Shown: positions 8,615-17,039 of the stretch, one piece after another
Numbering within the stretch: position 1 is the first letter of the stretch
How the letters are laid out: every line of letters starts with the position of its first letter
From: Chloroflexota bacterium
Lineage (GTDB): Bacteria; Chloroflexota; Limnocylindria; Limnocylindrales; CSP1-4
Direction of reading: 5' to 3'
DNA: 50,463 nucleotides
NCBI GenBank assembly: GCA_017881915.1
Contig: JADGQK010000011.1
Coordinates: 1-50,463, forward strand
Position numbers and translations under genes: made by a program
Notes under the pieces: model-generated
The model's input: the letters and a program-made list of their open reading frames with translations, nothing else
Told to the model about the DNA's origin: nothing
The model's database searches: none

Positions 8615-9328
8615 CTAGCCGCGACGGTCGAGGGGCAGGCGGGCGCCGTTGATCGCCCCGGCTTCGTGCGAGCAGAGGTAGAGCAGGGCGGCGGCAATCT
8701 CCTCGGGCTCGGTCCACGTCGCGTTCTTGGGCGTGGCGGCGGATTCGCGCTGATGCTCCTCGTCGATCGTGCCGACCGTGACCAGGTTGACCGTGACGCC
8801 CGTGCCCGCTGCCTCCCGGGCGAGGGTCCGCAGGAGTGCGTCCTCGGCCGCCTTGGCGACTGCGTAGCTGGCGACCTTCGGCGGCGGTTCAAGGCCCGAG
8901 CGTGAGCCGATCGCCAGAATCCGGCCCCAGCCGCCCTCGACCATGTGCGGCAAGACGGCCTGGACGATGTTCAGGGTGGTCCAGAGGTGCTGGTCGAGCA
9001 TGCCCCGGAGCTCGGCCGGATCCAGGTCCGCGACGGCCGTCCCACCGACCCAGCCGCCAACGAGGTGGAGCAGGACGTCGACCCGCCCGAAGTGCCCAGA
9101 GATCGCCGCGACGGCCGCCCGAGCATCGCCGGCGTTGCGGAGGTCGGCGACAGCGGGCAGCCAGCGATCATCCCCGAGGCCGACGTGGCTGGCAACGTGA
9201 TTCAGGCGCCCGAGATCGGTGCCGACCAGGCCGAGCCGGGCGCCGGCAGCGGCAAAGTGCTCCACGACCACCTGGCCAAGGACGCCGGTTGCGCCCGTGA
9301 CCAGGACAACGCGATCGTCGAGGGCCAT
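8615..9328 (-). CDS. short-chain dehydrogenase/reductase (SDR)
   Basis: A cytosolic NAD(P)-dependent oxidoreductase of the classical SDR fold, 237 aa. The cofactor motif TGATGVLG is at residues 11-18, and the catalytic Tyr155/Lys159 are in SYAVAKA with a Ser in GSRSG before them. The usual NNAG strand motif is replaced by LHLVGG. The C-terminus ends soon after INGARLPLDRRG, as in many SDRs. The frame is open upstream to 9583, but the ATG at 9328 starts the family's first beta strand and lies only 4 bases after the DUF3224 stop. Substrate unknown. Confidence 0.88.
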   Translation of the reverse strand: MALDDRVVLVTGATGVLGQVVVEHFAAAGARLGLVGTDLGRLNHVASHVGLGDDRWLPAVADLRNAGDARAAVAAISGHFGRVDVLLHLVGGWVGGTAVADLDPAELRGMLDQHLWTTLNIVQAVLPHMVEGGWGRILAIGSRSGLEPPPKVASYAVAKAAEDALLRTLAREAAGTGVTVNLVTVGTIDEEHQRESAATPKNATWTEPEEIAAALLYLCSHEAGAINGARLPLDRRG

Positions 9329-9332
9329 GACC

Positions 9333-9797
9333 CTACCCGGGCTCGTTCGAGTCGACTGCCCGCGGCAGGCCATCGAAGCGGTAGGCGAACGCGTACGTAT
9401 GGCTGCCGTCGTCGTGGCGGTTGATCTCGAAGTCGCCGCGCAGGCCGGCCAGCTCGCCCGAGCCGGTCCGCGGCACGACCTCGATCCTGAGCGCCTGGGC
9501 CTCACCGTCGGACGTGGCCGCATGTTGCAGGACAAAACTGCCGGCTCGGCCGGCCAGCGTCCCGCTGACCCGCTCGATCGCAACGTAGCCCGCCGGCTCG
9601 CCCTCCACGGAAACGCCCAGCATGTCGACCGCGCTGTGGCCCTCGAGATCGCCGTGAAAGCTCTTCGACAGCTGGACCCAGCCGATCCTGGTGGACGGAC
9701 CGGTCACGACGTCGTCGTCCGGGTCTGCCGCCGGCTCGTCCTTCCAGGAATCGACCGAGAAGCTGCCGGTCGCGATCAGCTGAGCTGCGTCGTTCAT
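9333..9797 (-). CDS. DUF3224 domain protein
   Basis: A 154-aa protein matching the DUF3224 family, a small beta-barrel family of unknown function. Recognisable parts are the GSFSVDSWKDEP start, RIGWVQLSKSFHGDLEGHS in the middle and LRGDFEINRHDDGSHTYAF near the end. It begins at ATG 9797, has no Shine-Dalgarno, and has a TACCGT hexamer 6 bases upstream, so the message may be leaderless. The SDR gene follows after 4 bases, so the two form an operon. The gene also faces away from the corrinoid operon ending at 9847. Confidence 0.85.
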   Translation of the reverse strand: MNDAAQLIATGSFSVDSWKDEPAADPDDDVVTGPSTRIGWVQLSKSFHGDLEGHSAVDMLGVSVEGEPAGYVAIERVSGTLAGRAGSFVLQHAATSDGEAQALRIEVVPRTGSGELAGLRGDFEINRHDDGSHTYAFAYRFDGLPRAVDSNEPG

Positions 9798-9803
9798 GCC
9801 CAG

Positions 9804-9809
9804 ACGGTA
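9804..9809 (-). promoter_or_regulatory. -10 hexamer for a leaderless DUF3224-SDR transcript
   Basis: TACCGT on the minus strand lies 6 bases before ATG 9797. That places the expected transcription start at or next to the A of the start codon. No clear -35 was seen. Confidence 0.5.
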
Positions 9810-9846
9810 GCCGATCTGACGTCGACCAGCGCGATTCCGGTGCCGG

Positions 9847-10734
9847 TCAGGGGGCGGCCGATCCGGCAGCTCCGTGGGGTGCCAACCTGGCCAGGTAGGC
9901 CTGCCGCCATTGCTCGGTGGTCTCGACCTGGTTGAACGTGTACAGGTGGAGGCCCTGGACGCCGGCACCCGGATCGAGCAAGGTCGGCGCAAGGGCCGCC
10001 AGCAGCCCATCGGGCCGGTAGCCGCCGGGTCGCAGGAACCGTCCAACAAGGGCCGTGTTCTTGGACAGGAACCGGCGCGAGTCGCGAACTCCGATCCGGG
10101 CGCTGATCTCGATCAGCTTGTGCAGGTCGGCCACGCCGGGGATCCCGAGCGTCACCGGCAATCCAATTCCATCTGCCCGCCGAGCCGCCAGCCAGGTCCG
10201 GATCGCGCCCGCATCGAAGCACAGCTGAGTGGTCATCGACGTGACGAGCGGCTGCTTCTGGGCGAGCGCGGCGAGCAGTCGATCGTCGGGGATCGTGGGG
10301 TGGCCCTGGGGATAGCAGGGGACCCCGATCTCGGTGAAACGGTGGCCAAGGTCGGCCATCGCCCGGAGCAGGCTGAGTCCGTCCTGGAAGTCACCGGGCT
10401 GGTCGCCGTCGCCGCCAACCACGAAGATCCGGTCGATTCCTGCCGCGTCGAGGCAGGCCAGCAGTGAGCGCAGATGGGCCCGGTCGCGGATCATCCGGGC
10501 CGCAAGGTGGGGGATCGCCCGGAAGCCACGGCCGGCCAGCCGCGCGCTCAACTCAACGGTCGCTTCGATCCTCCTGGTCGGCGAAGCCGTGACCGTGACC
10601 GTTGCCCCGGCTGGCAGAAAGAGCGCCTGGGCCTCGACGCTCTTGAGCGGAATCAGCTCGAACCTCGGCGCCGAGACGGCCTTGGCCAGGGCGTCCCGGG
10701 CCGGTGCGTCGAGGCCCGTCGATCGGCGGAACAT
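9847..10734 (-). CDS. methylenetetrahydrofolate reductase-family protein
   Basis: A 295-aa TIM-barrel protein of the MetF/MTHFR family, expected to interconvert 5-methyl-THF and 5,10-methylene-THF with bound FAD. Visible family features are FELIPLK at the first strand, PHLAARM (the folate-side HL.CR-like segment), IFVVGGDG, EIGVPCYPQGHP, a Gln-rich TQLCFDAG segment (family form TQ.FFD) and GIPGV. The C-terminal LHLYTFNQVETT matches the family's closing FYTLN motif. It is the last gene of the corrinoid operon, 15 bases after the methyltransferase stop. In that context it would run oxidatively, taking substrate-derived methyl-THF onward to methylene-THF. The direction is inference. Confidence 0.85.
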   Translation of the reverse strand: MFRRSTGLDAPARDALAKAVSAPRFELIPLKSVEAQALFLPAGATVTVTASPTRRIEATVELSARLAGRGFRAIPHLAARMIRDRAHLRSLLACLDAAGIDRIFVVGGDGDQPGDFQDGLSLLRAMADLGHRFTEIGVPCYPQGHPTIPDDRLLAALAQKQPLVTSMTTQLCFDAGAIRTWLAARRADGIGLPVTLGIPGVADLHKLIEISARIGVRDSRRFLSKNTALVGRFLRPGGYRPDGLLAALAPTLLDPGAGVQGLHLYTFNQVETTEQWRQAYLARLAPHGAAGSAAP

Positions 10735-10749
10735 CGGCAGTCGCTCGGC

Positions 10750-12288
10750 CTAGACGAACGCGTCCGGCATCGACGCCTTCTTGCGGGCGATGAAGTCGAG
10801 CAGCGCCTCGTCGATCGCCGGGTCGATCGGAGGGGCCTCGTAATCAGCCAGCATCCGCTTCCAGACCCCATTCGCCCGTTGGGCGGCATCGAGCGAGCCG
10901 TCCTCCAGCCACTTCTCGAAGCTGTTGTTGTCGGCGATCTCGGACCGGTAGAAGGCGGTCTCGAAGTTGGCCAGGGTGTGGGCGCTGCCCAGGAAGTGAG
11001 TCCCCGGCTCGTTGGCCAGGATCGCGTCAACAGCCTGGCCATTCTCGGACAGGTCGATCCCCTGGGCGAACACCTGCATCATCCCGCACTGGTCGGCGTC
11101 GAGGACAAACTTCTCGTAGCCGATCGTCAGGCCGCCCTCCAGCCAGCCAGCCGCGTGGAGCACGAAGTTCACCCCGGCCAGCACGGTCGGCTGGAGGGTC
11201 GCGGCCGACTCGTAGGCGGCCTGGGCATCGGCGACCTTCGAGGCGCACAGGCTGCCCCCGGACCGGAACGGGACCCCCAGGCGGCGGGCCAGGCTGGCCA
11301 TCGCGTAGAGCACGAGGGCCGGTTCGGGCGTCCCGAACGTAGGCGCGCCCGACTGCATCGACATCGAGCTGGCAAACGAGCCGAGGACGACCGGGGCGCC
11401 CGGCCGGACGAGCTGGCAGAAGGTCATCCCGCCGAGGGACTCGGCCAGCGTCTGGGCGCATACCCCGGCGGCCGTCACGGGGGCCATCGCACCGGCCAGG
11501 ATGAACGGCGTCATCAGCGTCGCCTGGTTGTTCTCGGCATAGGCTCGAGCGGCGCCCAGCATCGTCGCGTCCCAGACCAGCGGCGAGTTCGCGTTGATCA
11601 GGCTGAGCACCACCGCATGGTCCTGGACGAAGTCGTCGCCGAAGACGATCCTGGCCAGCTCCACCGTGTCGCGCGCCCGCTCGGGCGCCGTGACCGAACC
11701 CATGAACGGCTTATCCGAATAACGGATGTGGCTGTAGACCATGTCCAGGTGGCGCTTGTTGACCGGGACGTCGACCGGCTCGCAGATCGTGCCGCCGGAG
11801 TGGTGCATGTGCGGGCTGGCGTAGGCCAGCTTCACGAAGTTGCGGAAGTCCTCGATCGTGCCGTAGCGCCGGCCAGCGTCCAGGTCGCGCACGAACGGCG
11901 ATCCGTAGTTCGGGGCAAAGACCGTGTTCATCCCCCCGATCACGACGTTATTGGCGGGGTTCCGAGCGTACTGGATGAACTCGCGCGGTGCACTGGCCTG
12001 GACGATCCGGCGACACATCCCCCGGGGAAAGCGGACCCGCTCACCCTGGACATCGGCACCCGCAGCGGCGAACAGGCGGAGGGCATCGGCGTCACCTCGG
12101 AACTCGAGGCCGACCTCCTGGAGGATCGTGTCGGCGTTGTACTCGATCAGGGCCAGGCCCTCGTCGTTGAGGACCTCGAAGGGCGCCAGCTTGCGGGTGA
12201 GGAACGGTTGGCGCTCGATATGGCTGTGGGCGCGGAGTGCCTGGCGTCCGGCGCGTCCGCCGCTCCGCTGGCGTGGGCTGTCGTCCAT
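10750..12288 (-). CDS. trimethylamine methyltransferase-family protein lacking pyrrolysine (MtgB-like)
   Basis: A 512-aa member of the MttB/COG5598 family, which moves a methyl group from a quaternary or tertiary amine to a corrinoid protein. Family landmarks include IEYNADTILQEVGLEF near the start, GGTICEPVDVPV, TPFILAGAMAPVT, LGSFASSMSMQSGAP and the C-terminal RANGVWKRMLADYEAP. True MttB enzymes contain a pyrrolysine encoded by an in-frame TAG. This frame has none, which places it with the non-Pyl branch that includes glycine betaine methyltransferase MtgB. ATG 12288 follows GGAGGA and overlaps the RACo stop by one base. The neighbouring betaine importer and dehydrogenase make betaine the best substrate guess, but a proline betaine- or carnitine-type substrate is possible. 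Confidence 0.9.
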   Translation of the reverse strand: MDDSPRQRSGGRAGRQALRAHSHIERQPFLTRKLAPFEVLNDEGLALIEYNADTILQEVGLEFRGDADALRLFAAAGADVQGERVRFPRGMCRRIVQASAPREFIQYARNPANNVVIGGMNTVFAPNYGSPFVRDLDAGRRYGTIEDFRNFVKLAYASPHMHHSGGTICEPVDVPVNKRHLDMVYSHIRYSDKPFMGSVTAPERARDTVELARIVFGDDFVQDHAVVLSLINANSPLVWDATMLGAARAYAENNQATLMTPFILAGAMAPVTAAGVCAQTLAESLGGMTFCQLVRPGAPVVLGSFASSMSMQSGAPTFGTPEPALVLYAMASLARRLGVPFRSGGSLCASKVADAQAAYESAATLQPTVLAGVNFVLHAAGWLEGGLTIGYEKFVLDADQCGMMQVFAQGIDLSENGQAVDAILANEPGTHFLGSAHTLANFETAFYRSEIADNNSFEKWLEDGSLDAAQRANGVWKRMLADYEAPPIDPAIDEALLDFIARKKASMPDAFV

Positions 12289-14348
12289 CAACGGTCCTCC
12301 TGGCCGGCCGCGACGGGCGCGCGGCGGCGGCGTTGGGCGGCCCGTGGATCGGCGCCGGGGGCGGCGTCGGGACGGGCGGGCAGGTCGATGACCCGGGCGA
12401 GATTGGGCATCTCGGCGGTTCGGTGGGGGAAGGCCATGGCGTCCACGAAATGCTCCTGGAAGCGTGGCTCGATCGCCGTCTCGATCTTCTCGACGGTGCG
12501 CACCACGCGCTCGATCTCGGTCCTGGCCGCCCCCGACAGGAGGGCGATCAGGGCGCCGGTGCCCGCTGCGTTGCCGGCCGAGCGAGCGTGACCGAGGTCG
12601 CAATCCGGGATGAGGCCCAGGACCATCGCATGGGTCAGGTCGATCTGGCTGCCGAACGCGCCGGCCAGGCGGATCTCATCGACGCTGGCCACCCCGGCAT
12701 GATCCAGCAGCAGCTGGGCGCCCGCGTACAGGGCAGCCTTGGCCAGCTGGATCGCCCGGACGTCATTCTGGGTAATCACGATCCGCGGCTGGCCGTCGCG
12801 CAGAACGTAGGCGAACGTCCGTCCGTCGGGCACGATCCGGCCGGTCCGCCTGGCCAGCCCGCCGTCGATCACCCCGTCGGCCGTGATCACCCCAGCCAGG
12901 AACAGCTCGGCGATCACCTCAACGATGCCCGACCCACAGATTCCGGTGACGCCCAGCTCGAGCGCCGCAGCCTCGAAGCCGGGCTCATCCGACCACAGGT
13001 CACTGCCGATGACCTTGAAGCGGGGCTCGAGGCTGCCGCGGTCAATCCGGACCCGCTCGATCGCACCGGGTGCGGCCCGCTGGCCCGAGCTGATCTGGGC
13101 GCCCTCGAAGGCTGGTCCGGTGGGGCTCGAGGCGGCCAGCAGGCGGGTGCGGTTGCCCAGGACCAGCTCGGCGTTCGTGCCAACGTCGACGATCAGGACC
13201 AGCCGGTCCGAGAGGTACGGCGTCTCGGCCAGGATGACCCCGGCCGTATCGGCTCCGACGTGACCGGCGATGCAGGGCAGGATGTAGACCCGGGCACCGG
13301 GGTTGACCCGCAGGCCCAGCTCGGCCGCCGGGAGCCGGACGGCCCGGTCGGTGGCCAGCGCAAACGGGGCGCCGCCGAGCGGCGTTGGGTCGATCCCGAG
13401 CAGGAGGTGATGCATGATCGGGTTGCCCACGATCGTCAGCTCCAGGATGTCGGCCCGCTTGATCCCGGCTCGAAGGGCCAACCCGGCCACGAGCGCATCG
13501 AGCGCCTTGCGCACGACCCGGGTCATCTCCTCGGCTCCCTCGGGGTGCATCATCACGTACGAGACCCGGCTCATCAGGTCCTCGCCGAAGCGGATCTGGG
13601 GGTTCATCAGACCGTTCGAGGCCAGGACCGACCCGTCCGACAGGTCGGCCAGGTGGCCCGCAATCGTGGTCGAGCCAATGTCGATCGCAACGCCATAGGC
13701 GCGATCGTGGAGCCCCGGCCAGATCGCCGTCAGCTGCCGGCCATCGTGGACCGCGACGGTCACCCGGTAGCCGCCCGCGGCCAGCGCCGGCTGGAGTGCC
13801 CGGATCACCCCGAGATCCGCGGCCAGGTCGGTCAGCTGCCATTCGCGCTCGAGGGCCTCGAAGAGCCGGACGAGATCACCGGTCGGCGAGGCAAGCTCGG
13901 GCGGGACGACCTCGACGTAGTGGAGCCGAACGACCGGGTCCACCACGAACTCGCGCAGGTCGAGGCTCTTGCGCACGACCTGGCGATGGACCTGGCTCTC
14001 GGGCGGCACGTCGATCAGCACGTCGCCGCGGAGCTTCGCCGTGCAGCTCAGGCGCCGGTCCGGACCCAGGCCATGCTCACGCCGATAGGTCGCCTCGAGC
14101 TCACCGGCCGGTGACAGGTGATCGGGGGTGGACGTGATCCCGAGCTTCGGGAACGAGCCGATCCCCTGGCTGACCTGGCAGCGTCCACAGATGCCCCGCC
14201 CGCCGCAGACCGAGTCGATGTCGACGCCGAGTGAGCGCGCCGCGTCGAGCACGTTCGTGCCCGACCTGAAGCGGCCCCGCCGGCCGGACGGAGTGAACAC
14301 GACGAGTGCCTCTGAGCCAGTCGGCGTGGGCGCATCGGCGGCGGCCAA
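12288..14348 (-). CDS. RACo-like ATP-dependent corrinoid reactivase (2Fe-2S plus DUF4445/ASKHA)
   Basis: A 686-aa protein that reduces inactive Co(II) corrinoid back to Co(I) at the expense of ATP. The N-terminal ferredoxin-like domain has 2Fe-2S ligands Cys48, Cys54, Cys57 and Cys102 (CGGRGICGRC and LSC). A linker domain leads into the ASKHA ATPase fold, with the phosphate motif AIDIGSTTIAGHLADL and a second DVGTNAELVLGN motif. The C-terminal region keeps GSGIVEVIAELFLAGVI and AGAFGSQIDL. It is in the same frame as the upstream mtgA-like gene and separated by its stop. The best start is TTG 14348; no ribosome-binding site is evident, and GTG 14300 would cut into the first strand. Confidence 0.92.
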   Translation of the reverse strand: MAAADAPTPTGSEALVVFTPSGRRGRFRSGTNVLDAARSLGVDIDSVCGGRGICGRCQVSQGIGSFPKLGITSTPDHLSPAGELEATYRREHGLGPDRRLSCTAKLRGDVLIDVPPESQVHRQVVRKSLDLREFVVDPVVRLHYVEVVPPELASPTGDLVRLFEALEREWQLTDLAADLGVIRALQPALAAGGYRVTVAVHDGRQLTAIWPGLHDRAYGVAIDIGSTTIAGHLADLSDGSVLASNGLMNPQIRFGEDLMSRVSYVMMHPEGAEEMTRVVRKALDALVAGLALRAGIKRADILELTIVGNPIMHHLLLGIDPTPLGGAPFALATDRAVRLPAAELGLRVNPGARVYILPCIAGHVGADTAGVILAETPYLSDRLVLIVDVGTNAELVLGNRTRLLAASSPTGPAFEGAQISSGQRAAPGAIERVRIDRGSLEPRFKVIGSDLWSDEPGFEAAALELGVTGICGSGIVEVIAELFLAGVITADGVIDGGLARRTGRIVPDGRTFAYVLRDGQPRIVITQNDVRAIQLAKAALYAGAQLLLDHAGVASVDEIRLAGAFGSQIDLTHAMVLGLIPDCDLGHARSAGNAAGTGALIALLSGAARTEIERVVRTVEKIETAIEPRFQEHFVDAMAFPHRTAEMPNLARVIDLPARPDAAPGADPRAAQRRRRAPVAAGQEDR

Positions 14349-14369
14349 GGTCAGCGGGCCGTGTCCAGG

Positions 14370-15284
14370 TCAGCCGGCGGCCGGGGCCGCGACAGGATCG
14401 CGCCGGCGGTTCACCCGACGCCCCTGCTCACCCTCGGCCGGGGCGACCCGGTAGGTTCGGATCCAGCGGCCGCATTCGGGATCGTTGCCGAGCAGGACAT
14501 CAGCCGCCATGACCGACTGGCGGACCTCGGCCAGGAGCGGGTTGGTGATCGCGGAGGTCAGGCCGCTGGCCATCGCCATGGCCAGGAAGGAGCCGTTGAT
14601 GCCCTCGCGATTGGGCAGGCCAAAACTGACGTTCGAGGCGACGCAGATGCTGTTCACGCCCAGCTCGTCGCGCAGCCGGTTGAGGATCCGGAAGACCTGC
14701 CGGCCGGCGCTGGCCATCGCCCCGATCGGCATGAGCAGGGGATCGACCAGGATGTCCTCGCGCGGAATGCCGTGGTCGGAGGCCCGCTCGACGATATGTC
14801 GGGCGACCGCGAAGCGGACATCGGGATCCTCGGAGATGCCTGTCTCGTCATTGGAGATCGCGACCACCGCGGCGCCGTACTTCTTGACCAGGGGCAGGAC
14901 CCGTTCGAGGCGCTCATCCTCGCCGGTGACCGAATTGACCAGGGCCTTGCCCTGGTAGACGGCCAGCCCGGCCTCGAGCGCCTCGACGATCGACGAATCA
15001 ATCGAGAGGGGCAAGTCGGTCAGGGACTGGACCAGCTGGATCGTCCGGGCCAGGATCGCCGGCTCGTCGGCCAGCGGGATCCCCGCATTGACGTCGAGCA
15101 TGTGAGCACCGGCCTCGACCTGGGCCATGACGTCGCGCTCGACCCGGCTGAAGTCGCCGCTCTTCATCTCCTCGGCGAGGAGCTTCCGGCCGGTTGGGTT
15201 GATCCGCTCGCCGATGATCACGAACGGCGCATCGGAGCCGATGACGACGGTCCGGGTTGCCGAGCCAACGACGGTCCGGGTCAT
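14370..15284 (-). CDS. methyltetrahydrofolate:corrinoid methyltransferase (MtgA-like)
   Basis: A 304-aa pterin-binding TIM barrel related to dihydropteroate synthase and AcsE. It should transfer the corrinoid-bound methyl group to tetrahydrofolate, or the reverse. Landmarks are IIGERINPTGRKLLAEEM at the start, GAHMLDVNAGIP (folate-site Asp and Asn), LPLSIDSS, GKALVNSVTGEDE, ISNDETGI and the C-terminal SNVSFGLPNREGIN. It starts at ATG 15284, which overlaps the stop of the 'virulence factor' gene (ATGA). A short arginine-rich tail follows the barrel. Its place between the corrinoid protein and MtgB-like genes gives the complete methyl-transfer set. Confidence 0.92.
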   Translation of the reverse strand: MTRTVVGSATRTVVIGSDAPFVIIGERINPTGRKLLAEEMKSGDFSRVERDVMAQVEAGAHMLDVNAGIPLADEPAILARTIQLVQSLTDLPLSIDSSIVEALEAGLAVYQGKALVNSVTGEDERLERVLPLVKKYGAAVVAISNDETGISEDPDVRFAVARHIVERASDHGIPREDILVDPLLMPIGAMASAGRQVFRILNRLRDELGVNSICVASNVSFGLPNREGINGSFLAMAMASGLTSAITNPLLAEVRQSVMAADVLLGNDPECGRWIRTYRVAPAEGEQGRRVNRRRDPVAAPAAG

Positions 15285-15592
15285 GAGCCGGGCTCGTCGG
15301 GCAGGACGCCGCCGCCGGCCACCAGGCGGGTCAGGATCTCGCGGGTGTACTCGTGCTCGAGCCGGGTCGATTCCGCGGCGACCTCGGCCTCGAGATCGTC
15401 AGCGCACGGCCGCTGGGTCTTGCGCCACTCGGCGATGTAGGGGTCCATCTCCCGCCGGCCGGCCTTGACGGCGGCCTTGTCGATGGCCACCTGGAAGCGC
15501 GGATGGAGGACCACCTTGGACGATCGTCGAGCATCCTTGGCGATCACCTGGGCCGGGATGTCGCGCCACCAGATGATGGTCAGGGCGGCCAT
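15281..15592 (-). CDS. 'virulence factor' domain small protein in the corrinoid operon
   Basis: A 103-aa protein resembling the Pfam 'Virulence factor' family, a misleading name since members are found next to corrinoid methyltransferases in environmental bacteria. The recognisable core is the N-terminal IIWWRDIPAQV strand, followed by a charged helical region (PYIAEWRKTQRP) and an acidic/Glu-rich helix (DDLEAEVAAESTRLEHEY). There is no signal peptide or membrane span. Both ends overlap neighbours: one base with the DUF1638 stop and four with the mtgA-like start. This suggests near-equal production with the methyltransferases. Function unknown; a structural or chaperone role for the corrinoid complex is only a guess. 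Confidence 0.8.
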   Translation of the reverse strand: MAALTIIWWRDIPAQVIAKDARRSSKVVLHPRFQVAIDKAAVKAGRREMDPYIAEWRKTQRPCADDLEAEVAAESTRLEHEYTREILTRLVAGGGVLPDEPGS

Positions 15593-16231
15593 CAGGCGGC
15601 CACCGACCCGGGCGCCGTCGCAGCGGCCAGGGCGATGATCGAGCCGGCCAGCTCGCCCAGTCCGGTGACCCGCAGCTCGAACGCCAGGCCCAGCCGTCGG
15701 GCGGCCCGCTGGGCCGTCTCGAGCAGGGCTGGATCGCTCGACTGGGCCAGGTAGATCAGCCGGCGATAGTTGCCAAAGTAGACCGGCAGGAGCTCCGGGT
15801 GGCGGTCGATGCCGAGCCCCCGGATGACCAGTCGATCGAAGTTGCGGGCCAGGAAGTCGGTCAGGAAGAACGTGGCCGGATCGTCGTCGGTGATCTGGGC
15901 GAAGGCGGCCCGCCCGGCGTAGAACTCGTAGCAGTGAGCGCCGGCCAGGCGCTCGACGCCCTCTTCCTCGAGGACCCGGTCGAGCATTCCGCCGGTCCCG
16001 CAGTCGGCGTAGCCAACGAAGATCGTGGCGTAGCGCGGCCGGGCAGCCCGGATCTTGCGCCTCACGGCTGCCGGGATCCCGCCCGGGCGGTTGTGCAGGG
16101 TCGCCGGCAGGCAGGTCAGGTCAACGTGCTCGAAGCCGGGGCGGCGGGTCAGCTCAACCAGCTCACGGGCCAGTGCCCCGCAACCGATGACCAGCACGCG
16201 GGGCGCCTCCCCGGCCGGGGAGCCGAGCGCC

Positions 16232-16248
<17 letters not shown>
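15592..16248 (-). CDS. DUF1638 protein in the corrinoid operon
   Basis: A 218-aa soluble protein of the DUF1638 family. A Rossmann-like start (RVLVIGCGALARELVEL) is followed by conserved segments LHNRPGGIPAAVRRKI, FVGYADCGTGGMLD, HCYEFYAG and FFLTDFLARNF. Conserved Cys and His residues (C23, the Cys in YADCGTGG and the HCYEFY pair) suggest a metal or cofactor site, although no reaction is known to me for the family. GTG 16248 lies 17 bases inside the end of the corrinoid-protein gene, and its stop overlaps the next start by one base. This tight coupling implies a direct part in corrinoid methyl transfer. Confidence 0.85.
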
Positions 16249-16933
<685 letters not shown>

Positions 16934-16954
16934 TCCCGACCGGGCCTCCTGGGC

Positions 16955-17001
16955 ACGATATGCCGTAACCGGTTCCACAATGCGGAACAATGCCGTATCA
17001 T
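16955..17001. promoter_or_regulatory. divergent promoter region with palindromic IclR-type operator
   Basis: Between the corrinoid operon (-) and the IclR gene (+) lies the palindrome GTTCC-N7-GGAAC at 16972-16988. TATCGT on the minus strand (16960-16955) and TATCAT on the plus strand (16996-17001) are good -10 hexamers, and the -35 position of each falls inside the palindrome. A direct repeat ATGCCGTA occurs at 16960-16967 and 16990-16997, 30 bases apart, and a further GGAAC half-site at 17002-17006. The geometry fits one regulator controlling both directions and itself. Confidence 0.68.
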
Positions 17002-17039
17002 GGAACGCAGGTCAGCAGCGTAGCGGATCGGACGGCCTG

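Noticed and set aside
10750-12288. Pyrrolysine-containing MttB
   Set aside because: The frame has no internal TAG codon, and no pyl genes are in the window.
10474-14114. Long plus-strand frames of 705 and 625 codons opposite the corrinoid operon
   Set aside because: They mirror the MttB-like and RACo-like genes, contain no recognisable motif and have Asp/Arg/Gly-biased antisense composition.
16934-16990. A longer N-terminus for the corrinoid protein (ATG 16990)
   Set aside because: It would start inside the operator and -10 region and add 19 residues not expected for the family. ATG 16933 has a proper ribosome-binding site.
16934-17039. A cobalamin riboswitch upstream of the corrinoid operon
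   Set aside because: The gap is only about 100 bases with a -10 about 22 bases before the start. There is no room or B12-box-like sequence for a riboswitch.
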